Shown here in pieces: positions 43,001 through 47,765 of a DNA stretch of 64,000 nt. The stretch comes from Chimonanthus salicifolius. Lineage: Eukaryota > Streptophyta > Magnoliopsida > Laurales > Calycanthaceae. Made by a program: the position numbers and the translations under genes. Location of the stretch: contig CM023536.1 of the NCBI GenBank assembly GCA_013350335.1, positions 41,548,314-41,612,313 on the forward strand, written 5' to 3'. The notes under the pieces were generated by a model. That model was not told where the DNA came from. It saw only the letters and a program-made list of their open reading frames with translations, and ran no database searches. Positions within the stretch are counted from its first letter, which is position 1; the number at the start of each line of letters is the position of its first letter.

Positions 43001-45784
43001 AACGTCTATTTCCATCCTGCTTTAGCCTTTATATAGAACAAGTGCACTAAATATGTCATTTGAAAAATAAGTGCACTAAATATTTTGGAACGGGGAGGCA
43101 ATGCGAGACTTGACTGTGCACCATCCTTGAGTTTCAGGCCTCATGGCCTTGGTGATACAGGCAGGGCTTGGAGATTCCTCATCCCTGCCTGGCCCATGTA
43201 CTGTGTAACTGAAAGTGGTAGTACCTTTTTTTATCATTGTTCATTCAACTCTTAATACTTTCATTGCTGGCTTGTGCTATTGGTTTGAAGGCATATGATT
43301 CTTGACAGAAGGATATGTTGTATCCTCAACTCAAGCCATACAAATGACATTTAATGCTTCAGTTATTCGTGGATAGATGTAGCAGGATGTGCTTCACATG
43401 TGTCACTCTTTAATAACCAGATTGGAAACTCTCGTATCTGTACTTCCAATTGGATAACAACAAATAGACTGTTGGGAAATTACATAAATGGCCCATATTC
43501 ACATATAAATGGTTGAATTCAGATACTTGATATCTTCCTATCCAGATTGTTTAAGACCAATGGCCTTTCCACTGTCATACATGTAAAAATGACAAACATA
43601 AGGCCTAAGAGTAATTTTCTTGTACTCTTTTGTGGATCATGTGATTTTCCAGGTTTTACCTATGTTGTATGAATGATTACCTAACTGTTATTTTTTGTTA
43701 TTTCTAATTGTTTGCTACTTGTATTAATTATATCATCTGCAGATGCTGGGAAAGTCCCGATCTTTGTTCATCAAGGAGTACAATCACAGGCTGTTCAATT
43801 GGTTGGTAGCATTCTCCCTTGTTATGGTTGTGGTGGGACGTTTCATTATTAAATTTATTTTGCTTGAGATTGGGGCATGGATAATGTTTATCTTCTTGGA
43901 GACATATACAAGGATGTTTTGGTCAGCAGAGTCACTTTACTACAATCCTGCATGGCATTTCATTGTAGCAGCTTGGGAAGCTATAGTTTATAGCCCCATC
44001 CTTGACTTGGACAGGTAATAGGATATTCCTCTCTCATTGTAATTCTTTGTAATGTTCATTTTCCACACACACAATGGTCAGCGAAACGTTGTAGGTTTTA
44101 CATTTTATCTTGTTCAATCTGTGAGTTCTATTCCAATCAAATACTATGGTCAGCTGAACTGTGGACAGGTTTGACATTTTATATTAAAGGCACACACATA
44201 TCATGCTCATATGCATTAGATGCATTTCATATGTGCTAGCAGCCTTTTGTGGACCATTTAATGTTTACTGATGGACCTTTTTGTGGACTTTGTGCCCCAA
44301 AATTGGTGGTTGGATGAAGTGGGCCTTGTATACTTCGCCGTTGTGGTACAAGGTTGTGGTGATGAGTTTGTTGGAAATGTCTATGAATACCTCAAATATG
44401 GAACACTTCAAATCTTTTTAATCCCTAAACTTTGGTAACTTTTAAAATCATGGTTCAATCGATCCATCAAGGTGTGTTTTTGATTGGATGCATATTCAAG
44501 CATAAGCCTTTCCAATGGATGGCCACCATTATTGGTGGGCTCTATCCCTAAATATGCATGGAGTGCGCCCTATAAGGGGGTGCACTGGGGATTATTTCAC
44601 CTGTTCCTTTCTTGTATGTGAACTGAAGGAGTAAAAGGTAAACTGTAGTAGTTAAAAATGCACCTTAGTTCCACCCAGGCCCTCATCTAGGCTCCAAACC
44701 TAATTTTTGCCTTATCTAGCCCTAAGTCAAGCTCACTTTACTTGAGTTTTTTTTTTTTTTTAACTCGAAACTTTTTTTATCTAATAGGCCTTTTTTTATA
44801 AGTTCTATGTAATAACTAGTAAATATTATAGTTAACAAGCAGTAATTGTCAGTAATACTTAATTAGAAACTCTAATTATTAGTTAAACTACTCATGCTTG
44901 TATATAATATACCTTTTTTTAGCGGTAGCAAACTTTAACTTGTATTATTAGAAAAAAATTGAGTCCAAGAGTAGAGGGTGTAAAAGGGTTAGACACAACT
45001 AATACAAGTGCTCAAAACATAAAAAAGAACATCAAATAAAACCAAAGCCAAATAAAATAAAAGTAACCGGTGAACAACAAGCTGTCCCTAAATCTGTCTT
45101 CCTTAAAGATGAAAGGTCCCGGAGACTGGGCTCTCAACTCCATTCTTAGTGAAAAACTCTGCCCTATAGGTGTTTTGTAATAATTTACTTAATGTGCTTT
45201 GAAACTTAATTACCAATATATTTTGGTGTTTTGGATTAGTAGTATTATGTTTTGTTGACATTCATACAGCAAGGACAAATCAATGAATCTGCACATATAT
45301 TTGAAGTATCTAATCCTACCTATCAAAATTAGGCCTGTGCCTTAGGCTTCAGACCCCCTTGGTGCCTGAATTGCATCTTGTGCTTTGACTATGAGGAAAA
45401 CAAGTCATAGCTCAGAGAGATATAACTGACTTGCATTACTAAGAACAAGTTTCTGCAGCAATGGTATCACTGTAGAAAGGACCAATTGGTACTACCAAAT
45501 AGCCATCTTGGACCATAACATTGATCTACTTTGTATACACTCAATTTCTGTTAATATTGTTCACATCTTTGAATTCAGGGGCATTTTGCTTGCTGCCACA
45601 TCAAAGAAATCTTAATAGGATGTTCATTGTTCTTTGTTGAGACAGATGGGCCATTCCAATTGGTGTATTGTTACTGATATTCCTTCTCTATTGGCGCTGT
45701 TATGGGAGGAGGAAACATGGACCTCGTTCAATGTTGCCTCTTTATCACACCCACAGGGGCAGCAATCGACATAGGTCAGACTGA
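6960..45784 (+). CDS. Guanylate-binding protein (GBP-like large GTPase), 16 exons, 5' partial
   Basis: Exons: 6960-7062, 20474-20543, 20640-20678, 22998-23115, 23201-23258, 23710-23774, 24184-24190, 24284-24344, 25071-25130, 25232-25251, 25339-25404, 27585-27752, 29913-30170, 30605-30817, 43743-44014, 45646-45784. All introns are GT-AG and all phases join, giving 571 residues. Numbering from the first full codon, the G domain has P-loop GPYRSGKS (37-44), DTEG (94-97) and RDF (170-172, the GBP replacement for the usual G4 motif). A helical GBP C-domain spans about 223-435. Hydrophobic segments lie near 452-467, 468-487 and 527-542, followed by a basic tail ending RHRSD. GBPs hydrolyse GTP and self-assemble; plant GBP-like proteins are linked to immunity and to membranes or condensates. 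This copy looks membrane-anchored. The start exon is absent: plant relatives of about 600 residues begin some 30 residues earlier. No frameshift or stop occurs, so the gene is probably functional. Confidence 0.9.
7450..7830 (+). repeat. Pyrimidine-rich low-complexity tract
   Basis: About 380 bases are almost wholly T and C on the + strand, with many TTTTTCTTT-type blocks. The long reading frames across it (rich in Phe, Leu and Ser) are composition artefacts. A run of T followed by about ten G lies just upstream at 7100-7127. Confidence 0.7.
8190..8411 (-). repeat. Copia 3' LTR remnant
   Basis: Matches 17540-17764 by eye, including AATGAAAGTATT and TTTGATACAC blocks. On the minus strand it begins TGTCATAGTATGC next to a purine-rich AACTTGAGGAG. 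The lower boundary is not defined. Confidence 0.55.
8440..8930 (-). pseudogene. Copia RNase H remnant
   Basis: The minus strand encodes LVNIVCELLWFKQFLSE, then VLIIFCDNQTDINIASN, FHKHIKNIEV and VSSGNIVALFLKIQG. These are the copia RNase H C-terminal blocks (ExLWLKxLL, CDNQ, HxRxKHIEV). Further upstream frames give shorter matches, so the domain is fragmentary. Confidence 0.75.
9600..10370 (+). repeat. Degenerate tandem repeats (about 20, 40 and 105 bp)
   Basis: About 20-bp units of the form CCAATATGTCTACCATGGGA recur from 9600 to 10100. Within them, 9881-10000 is three almost perfect 40-bp copies (CCAACATGTCTAACATAAGA plus CCAATACGTCTACTATGGGA). From about 10140 a roughly 105-bp unit, starting CCATGGGTATACACATCC at 10144 and 10249, occurs twice. 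The open frames over it (IHEYN, HPW repeats) follow from the periodicity and are not proteins. Confidence 0.85.
11060..11285 (+). repeat. Five-copy tandem repeat of about 41-46 bp
   Basis: The unit carries TCACGTGAGGGACACACCC and ATACCACGTCTCAATAATCA and recurs five times with small indels. Single further copies of CGTCTCAAT and CAAGTGACC blocks lie outside at 10855-10875 and 11281-11290. Confidence 0.85.
12274..12480 (-). pseudogene. Copia integrase C-terminal fragment
   Basis: The minus strand encodes KLSRSSMKCMFLGYLHQKGS, then IGRYYVSMDVAFFEH. This is the copia KCxFLGYxxxQKGYRCYD..RYYVSxDVxFFE block. It stops at the edge of the 9009-12280 insert on one side and at the hAT-like MITE on the other. 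Confidence 0.75.
12503..13160. mobile_element. hAT-like MITE, CTATGAAGCAC family, copy 1
   Basis: Left end CTATGAAGCACGGATAC; right end GTGTCGGTGCTTCTTAG, whose reverse complement is CTAAGAAGCACCGACAC. It is flanked by GTCACATG (12495-12502) and CCCACATG (13161-13168), an 8-bp duplication with two changes. The subterminal 100-130 bp at each end are packed with GGATACG/CGTATCC words in both orientations; the middle is AT-rich and non-coding. Copy 2 is at 37221-38361. Confidence 0.8.
13380..13720 (-). pseudogene. Copia integrase core fragment, short and broken
   Basis: Minus-strand frames give a short match to the copia integrase core (a block resembling FNQFGCNLKILQ, followed by similarity to the SDNG-x-EY site). 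The frame is interrupted and no complete DDE triad can be read. Placement agrees with the order of the other copia pieces. Confidence 0.45.
13821..15442 (-). mobile_element. 5'-truncated L1-type LINE inside the copia element
   Basis: On the + strand it starts with a T run (13821-13828), the minus-strand poly(A). Minus-strand frames give, 5' to 3', a post-RT region (WRIPLAARRISGFWRG near 15300), the zinc-binding RT-associated region (PLRIKVFGCPAGLEKIL, HHLLHCHFACVIWAHFLQLL) and RNase H (LLKLNFDGSCVQDRGMAG, GGVIRHHCRD, EGNSKVILGWASVG). Frameshifts and stops are present. The 15442 boundary is where copia coding (YRLGHP) stops. The target duplication is not clear. Confidence 0.75.
14018..14383 (-). 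pseudogene. LINE RNase H domain
   Basis: A 121-codon open minus-strand frame holds LNFDGSC, GFGGVIRHH, AIDAKLHALWRGVMEMEELG and EGNSKVILG, the standard order of plant LINE RNase H blocks. The catalytic D (FDGS), E (the KLHAL position) and D (normally GDS, here GNS) can be located; the third Asp is replaced by Asn, so the domain would be inactive. Confidence 0.75.
15440..16039 (-). pseudogene. Copia protease/GAG-pre-integrase region
   Basis: This is a 199-codon minus-strand frame. It contains IKLADGTFTQIKGKKTVPL and LFSILQVPYLSTNLLSINAL, the copia protease-downstream blocks, then CYVTFFPSHCIFQELD and LRHYRLGHP of the GAG-pre-integrase domain. The protease DSGA site is not in this frame. The LINE at 13821-15442 cuts it immediately after LGHP. 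Confidence 0.85.
16060..16960 (-). pseudogene. Copia gag remnant with LINE tail insertion
   Basis: Near 16769-16951 the minus strand encodes KITTELLNESNYLQWSHLLK, which fits the start of copia gag (xKLxxxNYxxWxxxL). Downstream gag is in broken frames and is interrupted by a T-run plus GAGCGGTAAC sequence near 16570. Confidence 0.55.
16567..16700 (-). mobile_element. LINE 3' tail fragment
   Basis: A T-run followed by GAGCGGTAACGAAGAAAAAT and ATATTAAAAG is the antisense of the recurring LINE 3' end (TTAATATAT..GTTACCGCTC-An). The same motif occurs at 18703, 31765 and 44915. The far boundary is not defined. Confidence 0.5.
17540..17764 (-). repeat. Copia 5' LTR remnant
   Basis: Similar to 8190-8411. 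On the minus strand it begins TGTTGCAGTATTATAG. An AATGAAAGTATT block and TTTGATACAC are shared with the other copy. No primer site is recognisable below it. Confidence 0.5.
17765..18684. other. Unassigned intron sequence
   Basis: No domain is seen on either strand. A CAGCAGCAGCAG stretch near 18170 and AGATGCTGGTG-type words repeated near 18500 are the only local structure. Confidence 0.4.
18703..19168 (-). mobile_element. 5'-truncated LINE with 18-bp target-site duplication
   Basis: The insertion starts on the + strand with a T-run and GAGCAGTAACAGAAAAGC, the antisense LINE tail. It is flanked by AGAATTTTACATTTGGTT at 18685-18702 and again at 19169-19186, an exact 18-bp duplication. Minus-strand translation gives RNase H pieces such as NGVANFFAKY. 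Confidence 0.85.
19187..20473. other. AT-rich intron sequence, no gene
   Basis: Nothing codes on either strand. Near 19580-19665 GTCAACCCGACCAGGTC and GACTGGGTCAATGG look like pieces of a GTTGAGTCGG-type repeat that also appears near 7200-7260. The last 40 bases form the branch-point and acceptor region of the P-loop exon. Confidence 0.4.
20474..20543 (+). CDS. GBP exon, P-loop
   Basis: Encodes VIGPYRSGKSFLLNQLL..CDE. GPYRSGKS is the G1/P-loop and binds the GTP phosphates. The acceptor is TTCCATTCAG and the donor G|GTGTTA. It ends in phase 1. Confidence 0.95.
20640..20678 (+). CDS. GBP exon, switch I region (39 nt)
   Basis: Encodes GFGVGHMRDTKTK, the GBP switch I region that follows the P-loop. 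The T in TKTKG is the likely Mg2+-coordinating residue. Acceptor TTTTACAG, donor G|GTATTA. Confidence 0.9.
20679..22997 (+). other. GBP intron, 2.3 kb
   Basis: Contains an LTR-like stretch (about 21770-22900). On the minus strand, around 22510-22590, TTATAAAG is followed by an AATAAA about 50 bp on. A purine-rich GAAGAGA tract (22368-22430) and an (AAAAT)5 microsatellite (22628-22653) lie inside. No coding domain is seen, so the retroelement call is tentative. Confidence 0.4.
22998..23115 (+). CDS. GBP exon, switch II (DTEG)
   Basis: Encodes IWVWGAPIEL..VLYLDTEGFESVGKS..YDD. LDTEG is the GBP G3 motif. Acceptor TGTGTAAG, which is weak in pyrimidines immediately before the AG; donor AG|GTGAGC. 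Confidence 0.95.
23201..23258 (+). CDS. GBP exon, G-domain core strand
   Basis: Encodes RIFALATVLSSVLIYNLPET, the hydrophobic strand after switch II in GBPs. Acceptor TTTTGACAG, donor ACG|GTCTGT. Confidence 0.9.
23710..23774 (+). CDS. GBP exon before the micro-exon
   Basis: Encodes IREADISRLSFAVELAEEFY plus G, ending in phase 2 with AG. Acceptor TGTGTTTAG, donor AG|GTTCAC, a non-optimal donor. Confidence 0.9.
24184..24190 (+). CDS. GBP 7-nt micro-exon
   Basis: Seven bases, AGTCAAG, lie between a TAG acceptor (GATGATAG) and a GTATTT donor. They complete the split Arg codon and add Val-Lys, giving FYGRVKGRDVAFEP. Direct joining of 23774 to 24284 would shift the frame, so this exon is needed for an open protein. 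Plant GBP relatives have a similar RVKG-x-DVAFEP sequence, as far as I recall. Confidence 0.8.
24284..24344 (+). CDS. GBP exon with RDF motif
   Basis: Encodes GRDVAFEPAKLLWLIQRDFL. The RDF is the GBP guanine-specificity motif that takes the place of N/TKxD. Acceptor ATTATTGCAG, donor C|GTAAGT. Confidence 0.9.
25071..25130 (+). CDS. GBP exon
   Basis: Encodes QGKSVQEMVNDALQRVPNSD in frame with both neighbours. Acceptor ATTCTGTAG, donor G|GTTTGT. Confidence 0.9.
25232..25251 (+). CDS. GBP 20-nt micro-exon
   Basis: Encodes G-NKNIDQ between acceptor CTGACTGCAG and donor CAG|GTATTC. Length is 20 nt (2 + 18), and the phases fit both sides. Confidence 0.85.
25339..25404 (+). CDS. GBP exon
   Basis: Encodes VNQIRESLAIMGDNSTAFSL-PQ, a phase 0 to phase 0 exon at the end of the G domain. 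Acceptor TATATCAG, donor CAG|GTCAGT. It lies 87 bp after the 20-nt exon. Confidence 0.9.
25405..27584 (+). other. GBP intron, 2.2 kb, with local tandem duplications
   Basis: Two diverged duplications are visible. One is about 120 bp: AGTTGTTCATGTAAAAC.. at 26000-26120 and AGTTGTACATGTAAGAC.. at about 26147-26265. The other is about 60 bp: CTTAGTTTCATAGAAAAGAA.. near 26340 and CTTAGCTTCACAGAAAAGAA.. near 26401. A (CAT/ATC) microsatellite is at 26694-26722. No coding sequence is seen. Confidence 0.6.
27585..27752 (+). CDS. GBP exon, start of helical C-domain
   Basis: Encodes PHLQRTKLCELKDGDLAP..REQLKELVASIIRPK..NGKEFVSFLEQ, 56 codons, phase 0 to 0. This is the linker into the GBP C-terminal helical domain. 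Acceptor GCGACAG, donor CAG|GTGCAT. Confidence 0.95.
28404..29086 (-). mobile_element. LINE 3' fragment in GBP intron
   Basis: Begins on the + strand with a T-run (28404-28416). The minus strand gives RNase H pieces: DSTNAI, then LANNVADFLAKVGVHKQRP and, further 5', GPTGIEGVF. The 5' edge directly touches the MITE at 29087. No target duplication could be recognised. Confidence 0.7.
29087..29642. mobile_element. MITE, TAGGGGTG-type, hAT-like
   Basis: Left end TAGGGGTGTTCTTCGGTC, right end TTCGAACAAATGAACACCTCTA. The reverse complement of the right end starts TAGAGGTGTTCATTTG. Subterminal blocks GCCTGAGCC and GGGCTCGGGCCC form inverted repeats around an AT-rich middle. No transposase. Flanking octamers CTTACCCT and TGTATCCT are only partly alike. 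Confidence 0.65.
29913..30170 (+). CDS. GBP exon, helical C-domain
   Basis: 86 codons, phase 0 to 0: ILEALNKGEIPSTGSLVEIF..LERCLKLYSERMD..KVFDEHHFGRNHAQ..LDEEILK. The LNKGEIPSTGS block is characteristic of GBPs. Acceptor GTGTTTCAG, donor AAA|GTATGA. Confidence 0.95.
30605..30817 (+). CDS. GBP exon, helical C-domain end
   Basis: 71 codons, phase 0 to 0: VYKNYLLANEYQSSKLCEAL..CEDKMDQLQVLRLPSMAKF..CVGPSKANYELRMMK. The acceptor is CTTTGTAG and the donor AAG|GTTAGG. A duplicated TTGAAAATTGCTTTGTG block lies just upstream (30550-30603). Confidence 0.95.
31765..34580 (-). mobile_element. L1-type LINE, 3' part, minus strand
   Basis: The + strand begins ATTTCAGCGGTAACAAAGG, the antisense LINE tail. 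Minus-strand order from 34580 down: RT region (LVGCVYKLIAKVLAERLK; GLRQGDLLSPFMFTLVDESL), then LEQLFRKFLWGDKED and GWSEVIKPKSKGGLGIVPL, then the RNase H (WSPPYQGVYKFNTDGASKGE and GIRGVLKYHNGKTSIAFSEP). Frames are broken by several stops and shifts. The 5' continuation lies on the far side of the chromovirus. Confidence 0.85.
34019..34309 (-). pseudogene. LINE reverse transcriptase fragment
   Basis: This minus-strand frame contains TRGLRQGDLLSPFMFTLVDE, the plant L1 RT block (GLRQGDPLSPFLF). The catalytic F/YADD follows in other LINEs; here the frame continues as TPWPVVTHLSSQMIQ, corresponding to the HLQFADDT region but frameshifted (..QMIQCSSAN ~ FADDTMFFC). It is inactive. Confidence 0.8.
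34581..35686 (+). repeat. Chromovirus 5' LTR
   Basis: 1106 bp. Starts TGATGCAAAGGAGCCC, ends CTGCATCA. It has a pyrimidine-rich CTTCTT tract at 34800-34935 and is followed three bases later by the primer site. It contains about 28 bp near 34610 and about 130 bp near 35105-35190 that are absent from the 3' LTR. Confidence 0.9.
35690..35701 (+). other. Primer-binding site
   Basis: TGGTATCAGAGC, the plant initiator-methionine tRNA complement, three bases after the LTR end. Confidence 0.9.
35999..37160 (+). pseudogene. Chromovirus gag-pol remnant: protease to pre-RT, then integrase C-terminus
   Basis: Frames from 35999 give an acidic gag/linker peptide, then CKAIIDSGSRNVIASSTVF, the aspartic protease site as DSGS. 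After a stop, VGNIILGRPWLYDMDATLFG and CSFIFEGKRIKLNLLPPR follow, then MREFQDVFPDDLPDEFPLIH, the usual lead-in to RT. Similarity stops near 36860. At 37012-37160 the sequence is integrase C-terminal (EFVHASALHIHDSHAEIKSH..NICDESYKYAADSH). About 2 kb of RT, RNase H and integrase core is therefore deleted. Confidence 0.8.
37221..38361. mobile_element. hAT-like MITE, CTAnGAAGCAC family, copy 2
   Basis: Left end CTAGGAAGCACGGATAC, right end reverse complement CTAAGAAGCACCGATAC (15 of 17 match). Flanked by AATATGAC at 37213-37220 and 38362-38369, an exact 8-bp duplication (the next base, C, also matches). Subterminal CGGATACG/CGTATCC words recur as in copy 1 at 12503-13160, but the AT-rich middle is longer (1141 bp against 658 bp). 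Inserted in the chromovirus interior. Confidence 0.9.
38509..38650 (+). repeat. Two-copy tandem repeat of about 75 bp in the chromovirus
   Basis: CCACCATCTAGCTCACCCTC..CATCACCTTGAC and CCACCATCTAGCCAACTCTT..CATCACCTTGAC are two diverged copies. The broken frame reads as a Pro/Ser/His-rich linker (PSSSPSQSRTP and PSSQLLQPGTP, each followed by LNxDHHLD). Confidence 0.65.
38650..39512. mobile_element. CTGCGTTTGGATG MITE-like element with internal repeats, copy A
   Basis: Left end CTACATTTGGATGAGGGGTA; right end reverse complement CTGCGTTTGGATGGGGGTAA. The edges carry many GGGTAACC/AGGGGTAA words. The interior (about 38820-39290) holds three diverged tandem units of roughly 130-140 bp, each with ATTATTAAATAATATTCATC and TTTTTGCTCCATAGGTG. 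No coding sequence. It is inserted in the chromovirus linker between DHHLD and the chromodomain. Copy B is at 48685-50238. Confidence 0.75.
39590..39780 (+). pseudogene. Chromovirus integrase chromodomain
   Basis: Encodes ERIDFILDEEEFSTFSRGFL followed by WYLVKWKHQPWTNHR and, one frame over, DPDLLERLRSFHSSPE. The order RILDxR..RxxxxYLVKWKGxPxxxxTW is that of the chromodomain that guides chromovirus integration to heterochromatin. Confidence 0.85.
39906..40530 (+). repeat. Diverged direct duplication (about 170 bp) before the 3' LTR
   Basis: 39906-40078 and 40364-40530 share blocks in the same order: ATATCATTTGAAGACCC, TTGTCTCA.GTGC, ACTGGGGAGGC/TTGGGAAGGC, TTTCTTCTCAT and GAACTCGAGGT. Each copy also has an internal half-repeat (TGAAGACCTCACACTGGG and TGAAAACCCCACATTGGG). 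Non-coding. Confidence 0.7.
40550..41493 (+). repeat. Chromovirus 3' LTR
   Basis: 944 bp, TGATGTAGAGCAACCC...CCTGCATCA. Preceded by the purine-rich AGATGGAGGGAT, a polypurine-tract candidate. Close to the 5' LTR apart from two deletions and scattered substitutions. Confidence 0.9.
41494..42590 (-). mobile_element. LINE 5' part, continuing 31765-34580
   Basis: The minus strand encodes SILANKISGRRVVWLEREVT and, across stops, residues of the L1 RT amino-terminal region (GDKASGPNGFNF, LKIQFITLIPKREGPSE). These immediately precede the LVGCVYK block found at 34580, so the chromovirus split one LINE. 41960-42590 is non-coding and matches no domain I know; it could be LINE 5' UTR or ORF1 remnant. 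Confidence 0.75.
42591..43742. other. Intron sequence, nothing recognised
   Basis: No coding domain. AAGTGCACTAAATAT occurs twice in 45 bp (about 43040-43085). The last 40 bases are a typical T-rich acceptor region. Confidence 0.4.
43743..44014 (+). CDS. GBP exon, membrane-anchor region
   Basis: Encodes LGKSRSLFIKEYNHRLFNWL, then hydrophobic VAFSLVMVVVGRFIIKFILL and GAWIMFIFLE, then TRMFWSAESLYYNPAWHF and SPILDLD. Two closely spaced membrane-spanning or hairpin segments are likely. It ends in phase 2. The M at its start is internal, because the preceding exon joins in phase 0. Confidence 0.95.
44015..45645 (+). other. Last GBP intron, 1.6 kb
   Basis: Contains a LINE tail fragment on the minus strand at about 44915-45180 (TTTTTTTAGCGGTAGCAAAC at its + strand start, then GCTCTCAACTCCATTCTTAG near its end). 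The rest is AT-rich with nothing recognised. Confidence 0.6.
44915..45180 (-). mobile_element. LINE 3' fragment, minus strand
   Basis: T-run plus AGCGGTAGCAAACTTTAACT on the + strand, the antisense LINE tail. Near 45130-45170 the minus strand has a short RNase H C-terminal match (RVEFFTKNGVES). No target duplication was recognised. Confidence 0.55.
45646..45784 (+). CDS. GBP last exon, third hydrophobic segment and stop
   Basis: Encodes WAIPIGVLLLIFLLYWRCYG, then RRKHGPRSMLPLYHTHRGSN and RHRSD, followed by TGA at 45782-45784. A single membrane span is followed by a basic, probably cytosolic tail. Acceptor TGAGACAG. Confidence 0.95.
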
Positions 45785-46572
45785 AGGCAAATCCTCTCCT
45801 GGTTTTTACAGTAATCCATTACCAAATATACATCTCTATTCAGCATCCGTCTTCATGGGCTAGTCTACTTTTTATGGCACCTGTGGATGGAAGGATACAT
45901 TATCGCCCCACAGATGGAAATGGTTAGCAGGCAGTAAAGGATTGTAGCTCTGGGATGCCCATACCTTCAGTTGTAATTTCAAGCAATGCTCAGAGATTCA
46001 ACTCGCAATTCATTTTTTGTGTTTGGGCCTTGTCTGTATGTTATTCCTGTAACTGAATTCAGAGGAAATTGTTTTACATGTAGGAATGTCCATAGTAGGC
46101 CAGCAAAATGAGCCGGTATGTGCAATTGTGCCATTCAGAATGGAATTCGGGGTGTTTACGTATTGGCATTTGTTTCAATTTTGTATTTTGAATGTGATGA
46201 AATCACATTAGTTGCATTTGATTAAAAACTCTAAAAAGGAACCCACTTAAGATGTAACAAATGAAGTCAATTTATTCAGTCAGTTCTTTATTTCCTTCTG
46301 CGTCTTTCATTCATGTGAGGTGGTTTTTCACCAAATTAGAAGTAGGAGCTCAGTTTATCACATATGGTCTAGGTTCACCCTCATTTGGATGACATATATA
46401 ATCAAGTAGGAGCTTCGCACTCATTTAAATGACACATGGAATCTCACTCTTTCTAATTAACTCGAGACTCGGACTTAACACAAAATTTAATCAAATTGAG
46501 TAACTGAATTAACATAAACTTAGTAAACTTGCAAACTCGTTCGACATGGAATACATTCTAGTCAATGCAGAT
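45785..46572 (+). other. GBP 3' UTR and downstream flank
   Basis: No gene. The first few hundred bases are probably 3' UTR. I see no canonical AATAAA before 46250, so the poly(A) site cannot be placed. Confidence 0.45.
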
Positions 46573-47690
46573 TTTTTTTTTTTTTTTGAATGGTTCATAT
46601 CAGATACGCAATTACATTACAGAACAGAAAAGGTCAATACATTACAGGAAAGCCACACCCAACACCAAACAGGATCATGATTAAAAAAAAGGAAACTGGC
46701 ATGCTCGTAACAGGAAAAAAAACATATCGAGAAATTCAAAAATATCGAAGCAAAACACGGGACCTACACACCAAGAACAAGCTGAGACGCACAAGAAGCA
46801 TGGTCGCCAAACCGATGATAGGAGGGAGCACGCTGCAAAGCATGTCCCTAAGGAATGTCGATGACTGCAGTAGGTAAGAAGGCCACTAGAGGAAGAGATG
46901 GTGAGCAGCCAAAAGATCAGATTCCACAACATGACAACAACCAAATCGGTTGGGAGAGCGCATAAACTGGTTACTTTAACAAGCGATGGGAATCTGAGGG
47001 AAATCAGATGAGGATTGGACTTAGGTCGAGTGACGGAAGAGAGAGAGCAACAGGAACCGGAGAGGCTGCACAGTTGATCGACACAAGAACCATGGGCTAT
47101 ATCATCAGAGGGTGCCTCAGCCGGAGAAGAGAGGACAAGGAGATATCAGAGGAGGCTTACATGACAGAGCCTGAGATCTAGGAACAACACTGGAGAGGGA
47201 CGTAGGCAAGCACGGGACAACAACGTCGATCGAGCATGCCAGAGGTATGATGAAGGTGAGCCACAAAGATCCAACATCAGATTTGAGGTCTGCCCACAGG
47301 AGAGAGACTGGAAGGCCAACAGAGATAGGGTCGACAGCGGTGGAGGAGCGAACATTGTCAGAAAGATGGAACCGGGAACGTCAGGACTGTGGATCGACAA
47401 CAATCGGAACGAGAAGATCTGCAGAGCAGCATATCTGACCGACGAGGAAGCTCGAGAGCAGTGACGCCGTCCTCACTCGAGGTCAAACCTGGAAAAACCA
47501 AAGAAAAAGAGAATCTAAGGGGAGGATTGAGAGGAAGATGCATCAGAGGTTCTCCCTCTACTGGTTGAGAAAAACTTCTTGAAAACGACGGCGGAGAGTG
47601 GAGGGTTTAGGGGTTTTCCTGAGCATAACCCTGTTATTACTCATGCTGCGGTAACTTGTCATTATTAACGCATTGACGTTTTGCAGGGGT
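46573..47690 (-). mobile_element. LINE-like poly(A) insertion, minus strand
   Basis: Starts on the + strand with a T-run (about 46572-46587), so the poly(A) is on the minus strand. TCAATGCAGA (46562-46571) and TCAACGCAGA (47691-47700) may be a target duplication with one change. The body is purine-rich on the + strand and has no domain; it may be LINE 5' UTR/ORF1 with an internal deletion, or a SINE-like element. The reading frames here are not convincing. Confidence 0.5.
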
Positions 47691-47728
47691 TCAACGCAGA
47701 CTTATTTGTCCGTGCTCCTCGTTTCTTC

Positions 47729-47765
<37 letters not shown>

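Larger units (their letters stand above)
30818..43742 (+). other. GBP intron of 12.9 kb with LINE split by chromovirus
   Basis: GTTAGG donor at 30818 and TCATCTGCAG acceptor ending at 43742. 30818-31764 and about 42591-43742 show no element that I recognise. The core is a minus-strand LINE (31765-34580 and 41494-42590) interrupted by a + strand chromovirus (34581-41493). Confidence 0.85.

Noticed and set aside
43743..44018. Separate small membrane-protein gene starting with the ATG at 43743
   Set aside because: The ATG directly follows a TGCAG acceptor, and the exon continues the GBP frame in phase 0; the sequence is the conserved GBP C-terminus.
46590..47543. Several overlapping frames on both strands as a gene
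   Set aside because: They overlap in conflicting phases inside a poly(A)-ended insertion and match no domain.
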